Assembly (NCBI RefSeq): GCF_003286085.1
Contig: NW_020825346.1
Coordinates: 744,001 to 808,000 of the forward strand
Direction: 5' to 3'
DNA length: 64,000 bases
Source: Drosophila persimilis
Lineage: Eukaryota; Arthropoda; Insecta; Diptera; Drosophilidae
Part shown: positions 38,620 through 49,362 of the stretch, one piece after another
How the letters are laid out: each line of letters opens with the position of its first letter
How positions within the stretch are numbered: position 1 is the stretch's first letter
Made by a program: the position numbers and the translations under genes
The notes under the pieces: generated by a model
Database searches by the model: none
Told to the model about the DNA's origin: nothing
The model's input: only the letters and a program-made list of their open reading frames with translations

Positions 38620-39529
38620 GCATCAAGACGGGCCGTCGTTCCAGGTCAAGCTCCAGCATCCAGTTTGATGCTAATGGAATTTTAACGTCATCCCCATCCA
38701 ACCACCATCCACTCCATCATCCACCATTCCACCAACCGAGAGCCACCGAAAGCACCCATTCTTCAGCCCAGAAATAATGCGAACGTGTGGCGCATGTTGC
38801 TAATGTGTCCCTTATTAGCGGACGTAGACATTCCCATCCCTCATCCGCCGTCCACCAATCCCATCCCCCAAGTCGTTCGGACTCGACTCCCGACGCTAAG
38901 CCTCCTCCCGTACAGCTCGTACAAGGGGGGCCAGGCTAATCCACTGGAAACATCATTTTGAGCACCTGTTTAATTGCGTTAATCACCCAGAGCAAACGTT
39001 ATTGCCATCGCCATCAGATGCGGCAATGATTATGACGGCAGTCCGCGGGGTCCTGGAGCATTTTGAACTTTCGACCTCGCCTCAGCCCCCGGCCCCGCCC
39101 CCACTGGCCGTTTAATGTTAATCTTTATGGACATTTACAGGAAACAGTTGGCTACAAGTACATATCTGTGTAACACAGGCTAACGGTCCTTAGTGACCTT
39201 TAACTATCCCGAGGGGGTCCTACCTTTCAAGACTTTTGCAATTTTAGAGGTACACTCTTGGGAGTCTAGTATTTTGTAGGGAAAATCATCCGATATCCGA
39301 TAAAATCAGGCAGAATTTTCACATTCTGGTCGAGCGATAGAGGCGAAGGAAGGCCACATTTTGCGAATAGTTAGTTAGAGATGAAATGATAAATATATAG
39401 TAAACAAATTCAATTTGAATTGTGAGCACTAAATATTAGTAATTTAAATGCTTGAATGTTGATAATTGCCGTCCTAATTTATTTTTATGTAATATGCCTG
39501 TCGGATATGCTTGGATTCATACAAAATAC

Positions 39530-39617
39530 AGCGAGCCGAAACGTTTACATACCCGATACTCAGTCAGTTTGCTACCTCGCTCCCACCCGCCAGACGGCGC
39601 ACACTGCACGAGGAAGA

Positions 39618-39658
<41 letters not shown>

Positions 39659-40000
39659 GAGCGCGTGGGTAACCATTCCTTCTCGCTATAATAATGATCC
39701 GATCTAATCCAGTTTCGGCAATCTGCAAGATCTTGTCATTTTCTCTGATTATAAATTTTCGGTTTTATCGTAGCTTAATCCTTCGGAAGGGGACTGGGCT
39801 CTATTCGAGTCAGCCCTCCCTGAGAACTAGGCGTCAGGCAAGAGGGAGAGACCCACATGGCTATATCAACACGACTATTGATGCTGATCGAGAATGTATA
39901 ACCTACTTTATGGGTTCGGCAAGGCTTTCTTCTAGTCACTTCCAGGCCACATCTAATATACCCCTCTATAATCTTCGAGTATGCAGACAGACCTGAAGCC
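39530..40000 (-). mobile_element. Degraded copy of the dispersed repeat found at 60108-61227
   Basis: It contains in order ACATACCCGATACTCAGTCAG, then CGCCAGACGGCGCACACTGC with a GTGTGTGAGAGA tract. Later come CGCTATAATAATGATCCGATC, ATTGATGCTGATCGAGAATG and TTTATGGGTTCGGCAAGG, and CACATCTAATATACCCC. This is the order of the 60108-61227 repeat read on the opposite strand, with internal deletions and much divergence. A (GA)n tract occupies 39623-39655. Confidence 0.7.
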
Positions 40001-40340
40001 TAATACCTGGGTATACGCATACGTTGTTGCCCGGAAAGAGGGCCTACAAATAAAAGCTACAAGATCTGAAATGAAGAGCGAAACTTCGGACCGCGGCCCA
40101 TACTAGTAAACCGTCCTTTGGTTTTCAATGCAAGAAACACCTTTAGATAGATGTAAGATACTCATGTATCCATGTTACGTTTGACATACACATATTTTTC
40201 CGGACATTCGACACCAGCTCCGATTCTCACTTCAGTACATTTCGAACGTTCCCTCTCGTCTGAGCTCCTGTGAACGTTCCGGTGCCTGAAGCGAAACCTA
40301 CGACTGGAACTCCTTTGTGGATACGGGGGCCGATTTCAAG

Positions 40341-40976
40341 ATGCACTTCAAGCTACTCTTGTTGGGCGACTCAGGCGTGGGCAAGACCAGCCTGCTGCAG
40401 CGCTTCATGGGCGGACGCTTCACGGCCAAGTACCACAGCTCCGTGGGCGTGGAGCTGGGGATGCACTACATTGAGGTGGCCGGCGAGGTTGTGCAGCTGC
40501 TTATCTGGGATGCCTCCGGGGAGAAGCGCTTCCGTCCGCTGCTGCCCACCTACTACCGGGAGGTGCACGGCATTCTGCTGGTCTACGACGCCACAAATCC
40601 ATCCAGCTTCAAGAGCTTGCCGAGCTGGCTGGACGAGATCGAAACGTTCGGCAAGCAGGACGTGAGCATTGTCCTCGTGGGCAACAAGTGCGAAGACCTG
40701 GAGAGCCGCAAGATCAGCCAATTGGAGGGAGTAACCTTTGCCGACGGCAAGGGACTCGCCTTCTGTGAGGCCTCCGCCAGAAGCGGCGTCAATGTTGACC
40801 AAATCTTTGCCACTCTGTCGCTGAAGATACATGAAATCTACAAGGCCCAATGCCCTGACACCTACACGGTTCACCTGAAGCCAGGCCCGGTGCAGGTCCT
40901 CCAGGACACTGGCAGTATCCGCCTGGCTGGTTCGGCGGGCCCAAAGAACACCAACAAAGGCGGCTGCTGTTGGTGA
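40341..40976 (+). CDS. Intronless Rab-like small GTPase with altered switch motifs
   Basis: This 211-residue protein starts at the first ATG in frame, 40341 (MHFKLLLLGDSGVGKTSLLQ). It has a normal P-loop GDSGVGKT and a Rab-like order of motifs through YYREVHGILLVYDAT. The G3 motif reads WDASGEKRF instead of WDTAGQERF, so the catalytic glutamine position holds glutamate. G4 is NKCE rather than NKxD, and G5 is SARSG. The C-terminus ends GGCCW; the paired cysteines suggest prenylation, but the terminal tryptophan is unusual. No intron is visible, which fits a retroposed or rapidly evolving Rab, as in the fly X-linked Rab9D/E/F-type genes I remember. Such proteins act at intracellular membranes. 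GTP binding and hydrolysis may be changed here. The exact orthologue is not certain. Confidence 0.85.
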   Translation: MHFKLLLLGDSGVGKTSLLQRFMGGRFTAKYHSSVGVELGMHYIEVAGEVVQLLIWDASGEKRFRPLLPTYYREVHGILLVYDATNPSSFKSLPSWLDEIETFGKQDVSIVLVGNKCEDLESRKISQLEGVTFADGKGLAFCEASARSGVNVDQIFATLSLKIHEIYKAQCPDTYTVHLKPGPVQVLQDTGSIRLAGSAGPKNTNKGGCCW

Positions 40977-41732
40977 AAACCCAATCAAATATCCTTGCTT
41001 TGCGTTGCTTGTATTTCCACTACACATCGTTTTTCTGCATCCAATTAAATTCGAATTACAGTTGATCCTGCGCTTAGCGCCAGCGCAGGACAATCATCCC
41101 TTCAATCACACATCATATGGCCATTGTCCTAGCTCCCAATTTGTGGGGGCTTACTTTGATGTCCTCGTGGATGTCCATAAAAGTGGGCCGCACCGCCCAC
41201 ATGACGGGGGCGGCAGGGCGGCGGGAAAACTATCATTAAACGAACAGCAACTATTTTCGAACTATTTTATTACCATAACCAGAGTTAGGGTGTCCCAACA
41301 AGGTGGGACAGGGTGGCTATCAAAAATTGTTGTTAGTTCCTAGAGCTAGGGTGTCCCAAAAACAATTGTTTATAAACAACAGACACAGAACAAAAATACA
41401 GAATTAAAAAAAAAAATTCTTTAGAAATACATACATACATATACATAAATAATTTAATAAAATATATTAAAGAGTATTCTTTCGAAAAATGAAATTGAAT
41501 CAAAATCGTCTTATTTATAGCCTACTCCTTAAGAACTCAATTTATGTATATGTATATATGATTATTCGATGGTTTGTACAACTAAGCTTTATTATTGCTC
41601 GCTTTTTGAAATTTTTGGATATAAACTATATAAATATCTGATTCCGTTTGAGCTAAAAGTAAAGATATCGCTTTAATCTTTTTACAGATAATCGAAGTTT
41701 TTTAAAGTACACCATAAGCGGATTATGGTCGG
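40977..41732. other. 3' flank of the Rab-like gene
   Basis: No gene seen. Candidate poly-A signals (ATTAAA) occur after the stop, and a short A-tract lies at about 41406-41416. The rest is AT-rich up to the tandem array. Confidence 0.5.
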
Positions 41733-42585
41733 AGATGGAGTACGAACATCTTATAAATAAATATTACTTTTGATAACTTATAGACTTCATAGAAAGTATA
41801 ACTCATAGATACATTGCTATCCATCGAAGATGGATGTACGAACATCTTATAAACAAATATTACTTTTGATAACTTATAGACTTCATAGAAAGTATAACTC
41901 ATAGATACATTGCTATCCATCGAAGATGGATGTACGAACATCTTATAAATAAATATTACTTTTGATAACTTATAGACTTCATAGAAAGTATAACTCATAG
42001 ATACATTGCCATCCATCGAAGATGGATGTACGAACATCTTATAAACAAATATTACTTTTGATAACTTATAGACTTCATAGAAAGTATAACTCATAGATAC
42101 ATTGCCATCCATCGAAGATGGATGTACGAACATCTTATAAACAAATATTACTTTTGATAACATATAGAATTCATAGAAAATATAACTCATAGATACATTG
42201 CTATCCATCGAAGATGGATGTACGAACATCTTATAAATAAATATTACTTTTGATAACTTATAGACTTCATAGAAAATAGAACTCATAGATACATTGCTAT
42301 CCATCGAAGATGGATGTACGAACATCTTATAAATAAATATTACTTTTGATAACTTATAGACTTCATAGAAAATATAACTCATAGATACATTGCTATCCAT
42401 CGAATATGGATGTACGAACATCTTATAAATAAATATTACTTTTGATAACTTATAGACTTCATAGAAAATATAACTCATAGATACATTGCTATCCATCGAA
42501 GATGGATGTACGAACATCTTATAAATAAATATTACTTTTGATAACTTATAGACTTCATAGAAAATATAACTCATAGATACATTGT
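41733..42585. repeat. Tandem array, 96-bp unit, about nine copies
   Basis: The marker TGGATGTACGAACATC recurs exactly every 96 bp at 41831, 41927, 42023, 42119, 42215, 42311, 42407 and 42503, with a diverged first copy near 41733. Copies differ at a few positions only. Because 96 is divisible by three and the unit has no stop in one minus-strand frame, the array reads as an open frame of 32-residue repeats (YEVYKLSKVIFIYKMFVHP core). It lies about 95 bp past the stop codon of the MADF-type gene. It looks like a minisatellite, not a gene. Confidence 0.95.
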
Positions 42586-42680
42586 ATAAATAACCAAAAA
42601 TTATATGAATACGATGGTAAACGGTGTAACTGTGGCTCTCACTATCTCTCTGTAGCAATAACTTAAACATGATGAATATT

Positions 42681-45600
42681 TTATTTGCTGGATTCTCTTC
42701 TGGCTTTCGCCTCTTTCGATGCCTGCGCGTGTTTGGCAAACATAGTGGACAGCCTTTGTATCAGCTTTGCCTGGCTTTCAGGACTGAACTCGGCAACGGC
42801 ATAGGACCAGTTCTTGAGCGTCAGACGGGGACTGCAGCTGGTTAGTGAGATTTCGGGCATGAAGTGTTTAGACAACTGCACGTCCATGGGGGGTGGTTCG
42901 GCCAGTGTCTGGTTGAGCTGCTGGGGCGTTCGCACCAACAGCTGACCGACACTGACGGGCTGTGTCGCTGGCTTCACCTCCTTGTAGATCTCATTCATGT
43001 GGCGATAATAGTTCTGCCCCATCTGGCACTGCTTCTGTGGATCAGCGATTTTCAGGATAAGCGATTCGCGTAGCGCGTGCTGCATGCTCAAGCGGCAATC
43101 AGTCACTGCAAAGGTTGAAGAGGGGGATGGCGCATGTAGTATATGTAGTTTGACATTTTGTGGGGTCTCAATTGCGCTTACATACCTGTGGCATTCAGTT
43201 CTGTGGAGACTTGCATCCAGGCAGTGCGCTTCTCGAAGGTGCTGACTCGGCGGTAGGTGTTGGGATATCGCCGCAGAGTACTGGTCACCTCAAAGGCTGA
43301 TATCATCGGCAGCTTTCGCTCCGTTGTACGTTTCAATTTTGGGGAAGCATGGAATGCCGTGGCCAACTGCTGCTGCCCATTGATTTTAACATCAGGCATT
43401 GTCGTGTCGTCAAATCCTTTGGGAGCTTCAAAAGTCGGACGGGTACGAAGATGCGACCGAGGTGAACCAGGAGACGCAGGATTTTTGGGCAAGACTGTGT
43501 CCACTCTCAGTTTACCCGTCAGCAAACGCTTGGCCTCTTCGGTGTCCCAGGGCAATGTCTCCCAGTCAATGCGCACCTGACTGCCCGAAAACTTGGTCTT
43601 CCAGCGCTGTGCTATCATCTTTTCATAAATACTGCAACGCTTCACCTCCTCCCTGATCTTGTTGTGGATTATATAGTAGTACGGCTCCAGCGGATGATAG
43701 CGCACATTCACAAGGAATCTGAGCTGATCGAAAGCCGTCCACCACAGGCGTGGCCATGGATTCTCAATGCCTCTCTCCAGGTCGTCCATGTAACTGCGAA
43801 AGGCATACTTGAATGTGGACCAGACTTCCTGATGATTGACTGAAGGGCACAAATATGTTATTTTCCTCAAAGAATAGAGAGGGGCACAGAAAAGCCCACT
43901 TACTCTGGGGAAACCTTGTCTTTGCCACCCGCCATACATCGTCGCGCTCCTCTTGGGTGTATTCGGGTGGCGGTTGAGGCGTCTCGCCGGGCCGCGGCCT
44001 ACGCATGTCCCAGTACAGGTGCTCGTACATGCGGAAGTGCATCATGAGTAGGGGCAGCTGGTCCTTGACCTTACTCCATTCATTCTTGCGGGCAACCTCT
44101 TCGAATTTTCTAAATAGGCGATCGGATTTCTCCCAATTCTTGTGGTAGCCTTTGTGCGGGCCCATCAGTTCCGGCATGGGCGCGATCACCGGGAACAGGC
44201 TGATGTTTTCGCTCAGGAATTTCCAAATGGCGCGACAGGCATCGGCTAGAAAAATGATAAATGAAAAGTGCCGTGAGTGCATGGACTCAAAGGTCAAAAG
44301 GTCAAAAGGTATACCTGGCATGTAGAATTTCCTGGCCACACTGCCCCAAAATTCGGATTTCTTGTTCGCCAACTTCGGATGGCTGCTGTGCAGGATCGGT
44401 ATTCCCATCACCTCTCGAATGAGTGTGCCCACACGCGCCATATTCATCGTGTAGCGGGTGGTCAGGGCCCCGCCATAGATACGCAGCAAGTGGCCATCTA
44501 CCGAATCCTCCACAAATTCCACTTTAATGTTGCTGATGATTTGCATTTGCAGGCGGGTGTTTGCTATTGCCGGCAATTGCACATCACCCGACTCCGATGC
44601 GGATTCCGTTTCGTTGTCGCTGGCCGAGGATTGGCTGCCAATACTATCGATGCTGCTGCTGCCATTGCCACTGGTCGACGGTCGCTTTCTTTTCAAGGCT
44701 CCGCTTGAAGCTGCTGTTTCTTTTTTTGGACTAATCGATGTCGTCGCTGTCAGGGTACCTGTACTTTTTCCATTTTTTGGTGGACCGGCAACATCAGCCG
44801 GATTTGTTAATGGCAAGCTAATGGCAGCAGGAGGAGGAGCAGCAGCAGGAGAAGCAGGAGCAGGAGCAGGGGAAGCAGGAGGAGTAGGAGCAGGTCCAGG
44901 TCGTATCCCATATCCGGGTGCTTGAGACGGCTTCGGCCGACTGCGACGAACCACAAGTACTTTGGACCCTGGACTCCCATCCTGTACAGCCGGTGCACTC
45001 CTTGGTGGCATCTTAATCGACGGAATGGACACCCTCGTTTCCGAAACGTTCACGCACTTCAAGCCACCATTCCCGGTGCTTGGGGGGCAGGAAGTGCTCA
45101 CTGAACTTGTGGCTATAGAGGCTGTGGGTATTGTGGTGGTGCTGGTGCTGGTGATGGGGCTGCTGCTGCTGCTGCTGACTGAGCTGATGCTTAGGTTTGT
45201 AGGGGTTTTAGTGGTGGTGGTGGTGGTGGTGGTGGTTGTGGTGGTGGTGGTGGTGGTATTGGTGGTGTTGGTGGTGGTGGTGCTGCTGCTGCTGCTGCTG
45301 CCACTGGAGCCAATGGTTTGGGTGGGAGTATGAAAGACAGCTTTTACAGCAGCGGACGGATAGACAATAGCCAGCGGCATACGTGGTGCTGGCTTTTGTG
45401 TTTTTTGTGTATCGTCCGTCATACTGTCCAGCAGGGCCACAGTGGCCATGGGCGATCGCATATTCGGATCGCGGCCAATGTTCTTCTTCTGGCCCTCGCG
45501 GTTCACGGCGCGGTCCACAACCATCCTGTATATCGTGGTGATGGTACTCTCGAAGAACCATTTATCCTGCAGCTTATAGCCGGCCAGCCGCATCTCAACC

Positions 45601-47019
45601 AGTTCGCTGTGAAAGGAGCGCAACACCAGCCAGGTGATCTCACAGCGTTGGGGTGTGCTCATCACCTGGGTAGCGGCCTTCTGCCAGAGCTCGTGATATG
45701 CCAACGGCTTTGCCTTGTGGTGCAGATACTCATCGGTGAGCTGGACCAGCTCTGGATTGCTCTTCAGCATATTGATCAGAGACATCACACTGCGAAACTG
45801 TTCGATGGGATCGTGCCAGGCGGTTGCCAGGTACTGAGAAGTCTTGTACACCGAATCTTTCATCTGGGGCATGTGCGGTATTAAGAAAATCATCAATTTC
45901 ATCAGCTCGGAGGCCTCATCAGGACTCTGGTTCACCTCCCACTCGTAGCGCGTCTGCAGCACGAGCCAGGATTTCATCAGTTTGGTGGCCTTTTCCCGCA
46001 GCTCATTGGATATGGCGCCCCAGATGAGGCCGCGATGGCGGTAATCGTTGTAGCTGGAATGGGCCGTATCGTACAGTTGGGGATAGGCCTTTACGGCACG
46101 GATTAGCTGACGCATATCGCGCGTAATCCGGAAACTGTCTCCGTCCAGATCCAAATCGATAATGGCCACTGGCTGTGTGGTATCCACCGGCAAAACGGCG
46201 CACTCTGTCTCTGGAGCGCTGACAGACTCCGCTACGCTCTGCTCCCGCTGCAACGGATCGCTGGCCACGTGCGGGTACAGGAACAGCATCTCCTCCTCGT
46301 GCAACATAAAGGGGCGGCTGCCGGGCGGACGACGCTGGACAATTTTCCGCTTATAGTTGTACATGTCACGCTTATGGCACTGGAATTTGAAGCGCAGCTC
46401 GGTCCACATATCAACGCAGTCTTCCACCTCCATGGATAGGCGTCTGGCAATGCTACGCCACACATCATTCTTGAATTCTCTGTCCTGGAAGCGCGGACTC
46501 TTGCTATCATAGAGGACTCGTCGTTTGCGCACCGCCTTGATCAGCTGTCGCTGCTGCAAAAATCTGTCTAGTCGTTTTCTGCTATCTTTGGGGCTACTAG
46601 TGTCACAAGTGGTAATGGTGTCCCTGGACGACGAGGTACCAGCTGCCGTGACTGTCGCGTTAGTGGTGGGGTCGATGGTGATGCAGCTAACTTCCACGCA
46701 GCTGCCATCTGGACTCGAGTCGAGACTCATCACATAGTCATACCCCGTCAGATCGGCAAATTCGTCTCCTGCAAGAGACGGAAGAGTGGCTTTAATAGCT
46801 GCTTGCTAACTAACCGTTTTCATTGCGTTTACCGTCCATACTGAGAATATTATCCTGTTCCTCTTCCGGTTTCAAATCGATGCGATCGCTTGTCCCAAGC
46901 ACTGGCTGGTTCATCGCTCCTCGCGTCCGACGCTTGGGAATAGCCGCAGATCCCTTTGGCATTTTAGCCCGAACCCGAACCCGTCTCGATGGCGCATTGG
47001 CTGTCGCTGTCAAGGGCAT
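42681..47019 (-). CDS. Multi-MADF-domain nuclear protein
   Basis: Five exons are inferred (minus strand): 46815-47019, 44315-46768, 43904-44245, 43186-43839 and 42681-43105, giving 1359 residues. All junctions are GT-AG and keep frame. MADF-type motifs (Myb/SANT-like DNA-binding adaptors of flies) are visible. The first is at about residues 144-234 (LIKAVRKRRVLYDSKSP, W at VWRSIARRL), the second at about 290-378 (LIRAVKAYPQLYDTAHSSY). More divergent copies start at about 409, at LIREVMGIPILHSS before exon 3, and at MISAFEVTSTLRRYPNTY in exon 4. Between them is a low-complexity linker with a long threonine run and a proline/alanine-rich part. The C-terminus has a short helix that could be BESS-like. 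The protein is probably a nuclear chromatin or DNA-binding factor. I do not recognise which fly gene it is. The start ATG 47019 opens a basic N-terminus (SRRVRVRAKMPKG). Confidence 0.85.
44246..44314 (-). other. 69-bp stop-free intron in the MADF-type gene
   Basis: GTATAC donor and TTTCTAG acceptor; length divisible by three and open in the gene's frame. If retained, it would add 23 residues without a frameshift. I call it an intron because its borders fit and its translation does not resemble the flanking domain. Confidence 0.75.
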
Positions 47020-47210
47020 GGTCCAAAGACGGAGACGTGTTTTGGCAGCAGCATTTCAACACTAACGAAATCTCTTTCTAAAAGGTGTATAGTCGGTCAG
47101 AATTGAATTCATTAATTTTGATCTAAGCGAATTTCCATCAACGGAACAACAACAATCGCCCATCGCTAGCATTGAAATTTCTCGCTTGGGGCATGCACAG
47201 CAGAACAATA

Positions 47211-47230
47211 TACATATATCGATATATGTA
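47211..47230. promoter_or_regulatory. DRE-type palindrome upstream of the MADF-type gene
   Basis: A 20-bp perfect palindrome centred on TATCGATA (47217-47224), the binding sequence of the fly factor DREF, about 190 bp upstream of the start codon at 47019. DREF sites are common in promoters of housekeeping and chromatin genes. Confidence 0.55.
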
Positions 47231-48102
47231 CATAAATTAATCGATCTGCTACTTATTCAAGCGGTCTGGCAGCACCGCTTGGCAGAAAAACATCTGCTTC
47301 AGTCACCTGCTTCTGCGCTACATTTCAATGCAATCCAGTTATTTCAAGAGTTAGTTATTATTTCAAGAGAGATGGATTAATTAGTTGAATCGAAATTCAA
47401 TTTAATAAAAACTAAACTAAGTTCGATTTTTTTTGTATATCTATTTTGTGGGGTTCCGGGGCTGGATTCTTAGTCGATCTGGGTGGCAGCGCAGCAGCAG
47501 AGAAACGATATTATTGGAATCAGCTGTTCCTGTTGGTGACCCAACACACCACAAACACTAGCACAAATTTATCGTTGTTGCGAACTTGATTTCTGGTCAA
47601 GGTTTAAAAAAAGCTTGGGCCAGAAATTGAAGAACCGGACAAGTCATATCGGTATAAGCCAAAAATCCAGCATGTATTAAGATTAAGGGGCATTCTATTT
47701 TTACGCTTAAAGCTTCGATCGTATCAGGGATGATGCAGGGACAATGACAGTAAGTCGGAAAAATTGTATCTAAAAGGGGAACAATTTATAATCTCTGCCG
47801 CATCGCTGCTCCCAGCTGAACTGGAAAGAAATGCTGAGGCATATGTTTCTCTAGTTCTCACTGCATGATTTACCGATAAGGCTGCTACTGTTCTTTCAGC
47901 TAGTAAGTTAGCAAAGTCTAATGAGAGAAGGGCATTAAAACCGGATCCAACCTTGGGCCGGATTCTTGGGACCTTTCCGTTTTCGGACCGAAAGTTAATT
48001 CTTCTCTGCAGCTCGACAAAGACTGTGTATATTGTTGTTGAATTCTGGGACGGACTTAACATTGTCCGAAGCATCGACGAACAATGGAGTCGCGGTTGCT
48101 TT
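47231..48102. other. Intergenic region
   Basis: No gene seen between the MADF-type gene's upstream region and the dispersed repeats. Open frames here are short and have no recognisable motif. Confidence 0.5.
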
Positions 48103-48440
48103 AGTATACCCGTTACTCGAAAAGTGTAGGGATATATTCGATTTTTGGTGAAAGTCGATCTGTGTAACGTCCAGAAGGAAGCGTTTCCGATCCCATAAAG
48201 TATATACATATATTCTTGATCAGCATAAGTAACCGAGTCGAGAAAAGCAAAAACGCAGAATCATAGAGAATGACCATATATACCAGATTGACAAGTCTGG
48301 ATCAGATCGGATCATTATTATAGCCAGACGGAACAAATTAAATTGCAGTGGCGACGCCACCCCCTTCCACGTGCTCAATCATTCCCTCTTATTCACACTC
48401 ACGCTCTTCTTCGTGCAGTGTGCGAGATCTGGCGGAAGGG
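48103..48440 (+). mobile_element. Partial dispersed repeat copy, plus orientation
   Basis: It begins with TATACCCGTTACTCGAAAAG and continues through GTGTAACGTCCAGAAGGAAG, CCCATAAAGTATAT, CTTGATCAGCAT and GAATCATAGAGAATGACCAT, the same order as in 60108-61227 but with a large internal deletion. The family looks like the short, microsatellite-bearing non-autonomous elements (DINE-1/ISY/SGM type, probably Helitron-related) of obscura-group flies; that family name is from memory. Confidence 0.75.
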
Positions 48441-48494
48441 AGCGAGATAAAAAGGGTGGTGTTGGCGAATTGAAAAAGGCAAATACAAAAAAAC

Positions 48495-49362
48495 GAGTGG
48501 GAACGATGTGAGTTGCTGCTGCGACCGCAACTCTACATTTATACCCGATACATAGTCAGTATGGCTCTCTTCCGCCAGACAGCGCTTTGACGACACGACA
48601 AAGAGTGCGTGCGAGAGAGACAGAAAATCAGTCAGAACGTTTCATCGGTCGCTGCGTAGCCACTGCAAATTGATTTGTCCCTTTTGGTTACAATAACAAT
48701 GACAATGTGGTCATTCTCTATGATTGTGCATTTTTAATTTTCCCGTATCTTCAAATTTGTAGATGCCACAGATTTTCGTCTTTTGCGGGGGCAGAAGGGG
48801 GTGGGCCGAAATTTTAAAATACACTTGTGCTGGTTCGATATCACAGGAGTGGGGATACCAAATTTAGTTACACTAGCTTTTATAGGCTCTGAGATCTAGG
48901 CGCTCACTTTTAGCGATAGGCAAAGCCGACCATGAAACTTGTGTGTTAGAAAGAGACAGAGCGAGAGAAAATGAAATTGTGTTCTTCATTCTGGCTATAA
49001 TAATGATACGGGCAGGTCCAGACTCTGAAGTCTAGAAGAAATAGTCGTTCTCTACGATTCTGCGTTTTTGGTTTTTTCGTATCTTTAAAATTGTGGATGC
49101 CACAGATTTTCTTCTTTTGTGGGGGCGGAAGGGGGCGGGGTGAAGTTTTGAAATAAACTTGTGCAAGTTCGATATCACAGAAGTCTGGATACAAAATGTC
49201 GTTGCTCTAGCTCTTCTAGTCTTTGAAAACTAGGCGCTCATAGGGAAGGACAGACGGACGGAGAGAAATGGCTCTATCGACTCGGCTATTGATGCTGATC
49301 AAGAATATATATACTTTATGGGGTCGGAAACGCTTCCTTCTTGACGTTACATCCATTTTCAC
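48495..49362 (-). mobile_element. Partial dispersed repeat copy, minus orientation
   Basis: Begins at GTGGGAACGATGTGAGTTGC and reads the 60108-61227 repeat in reverse to GGGGTCGGAAACGCTTCC and GACGTTACATCC near 49360. With the copy at 48103-48440 it forms a head-to-head inverted pair. Confidence 0.75.

Larger units (their letters stand above)
26170..40340. other. Long gene-poor interval
   Basis: No supported coding exon. It includes very AT-rich blocks at about 27350-27720, 29520-29830, 31110-31400 and 37860-38100. It also holds purine or pyrimidine simple repeats, a T23 run (36158-36180), (CAC)n at 34512-34539, (CATC)n at 38591-38619, and the GC-rich island at 34850-35240. It may be intergenic or introns of a gene whose last exon is at 26039-26168. 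Confidence 0.5.

Noticed and set aside
38581-38740. CRISPR-like look of the regularly spaced CCATC units
   Set aside because: It is a degenerate tetranucleotide microsatellite without spacers, in animal DNA.
40371-41093. 240-codon frame antisense to the Rab-like gene
   Set aside because: It mirrors the GC-rich coding strand of the GTPase and has no recognisable domain.
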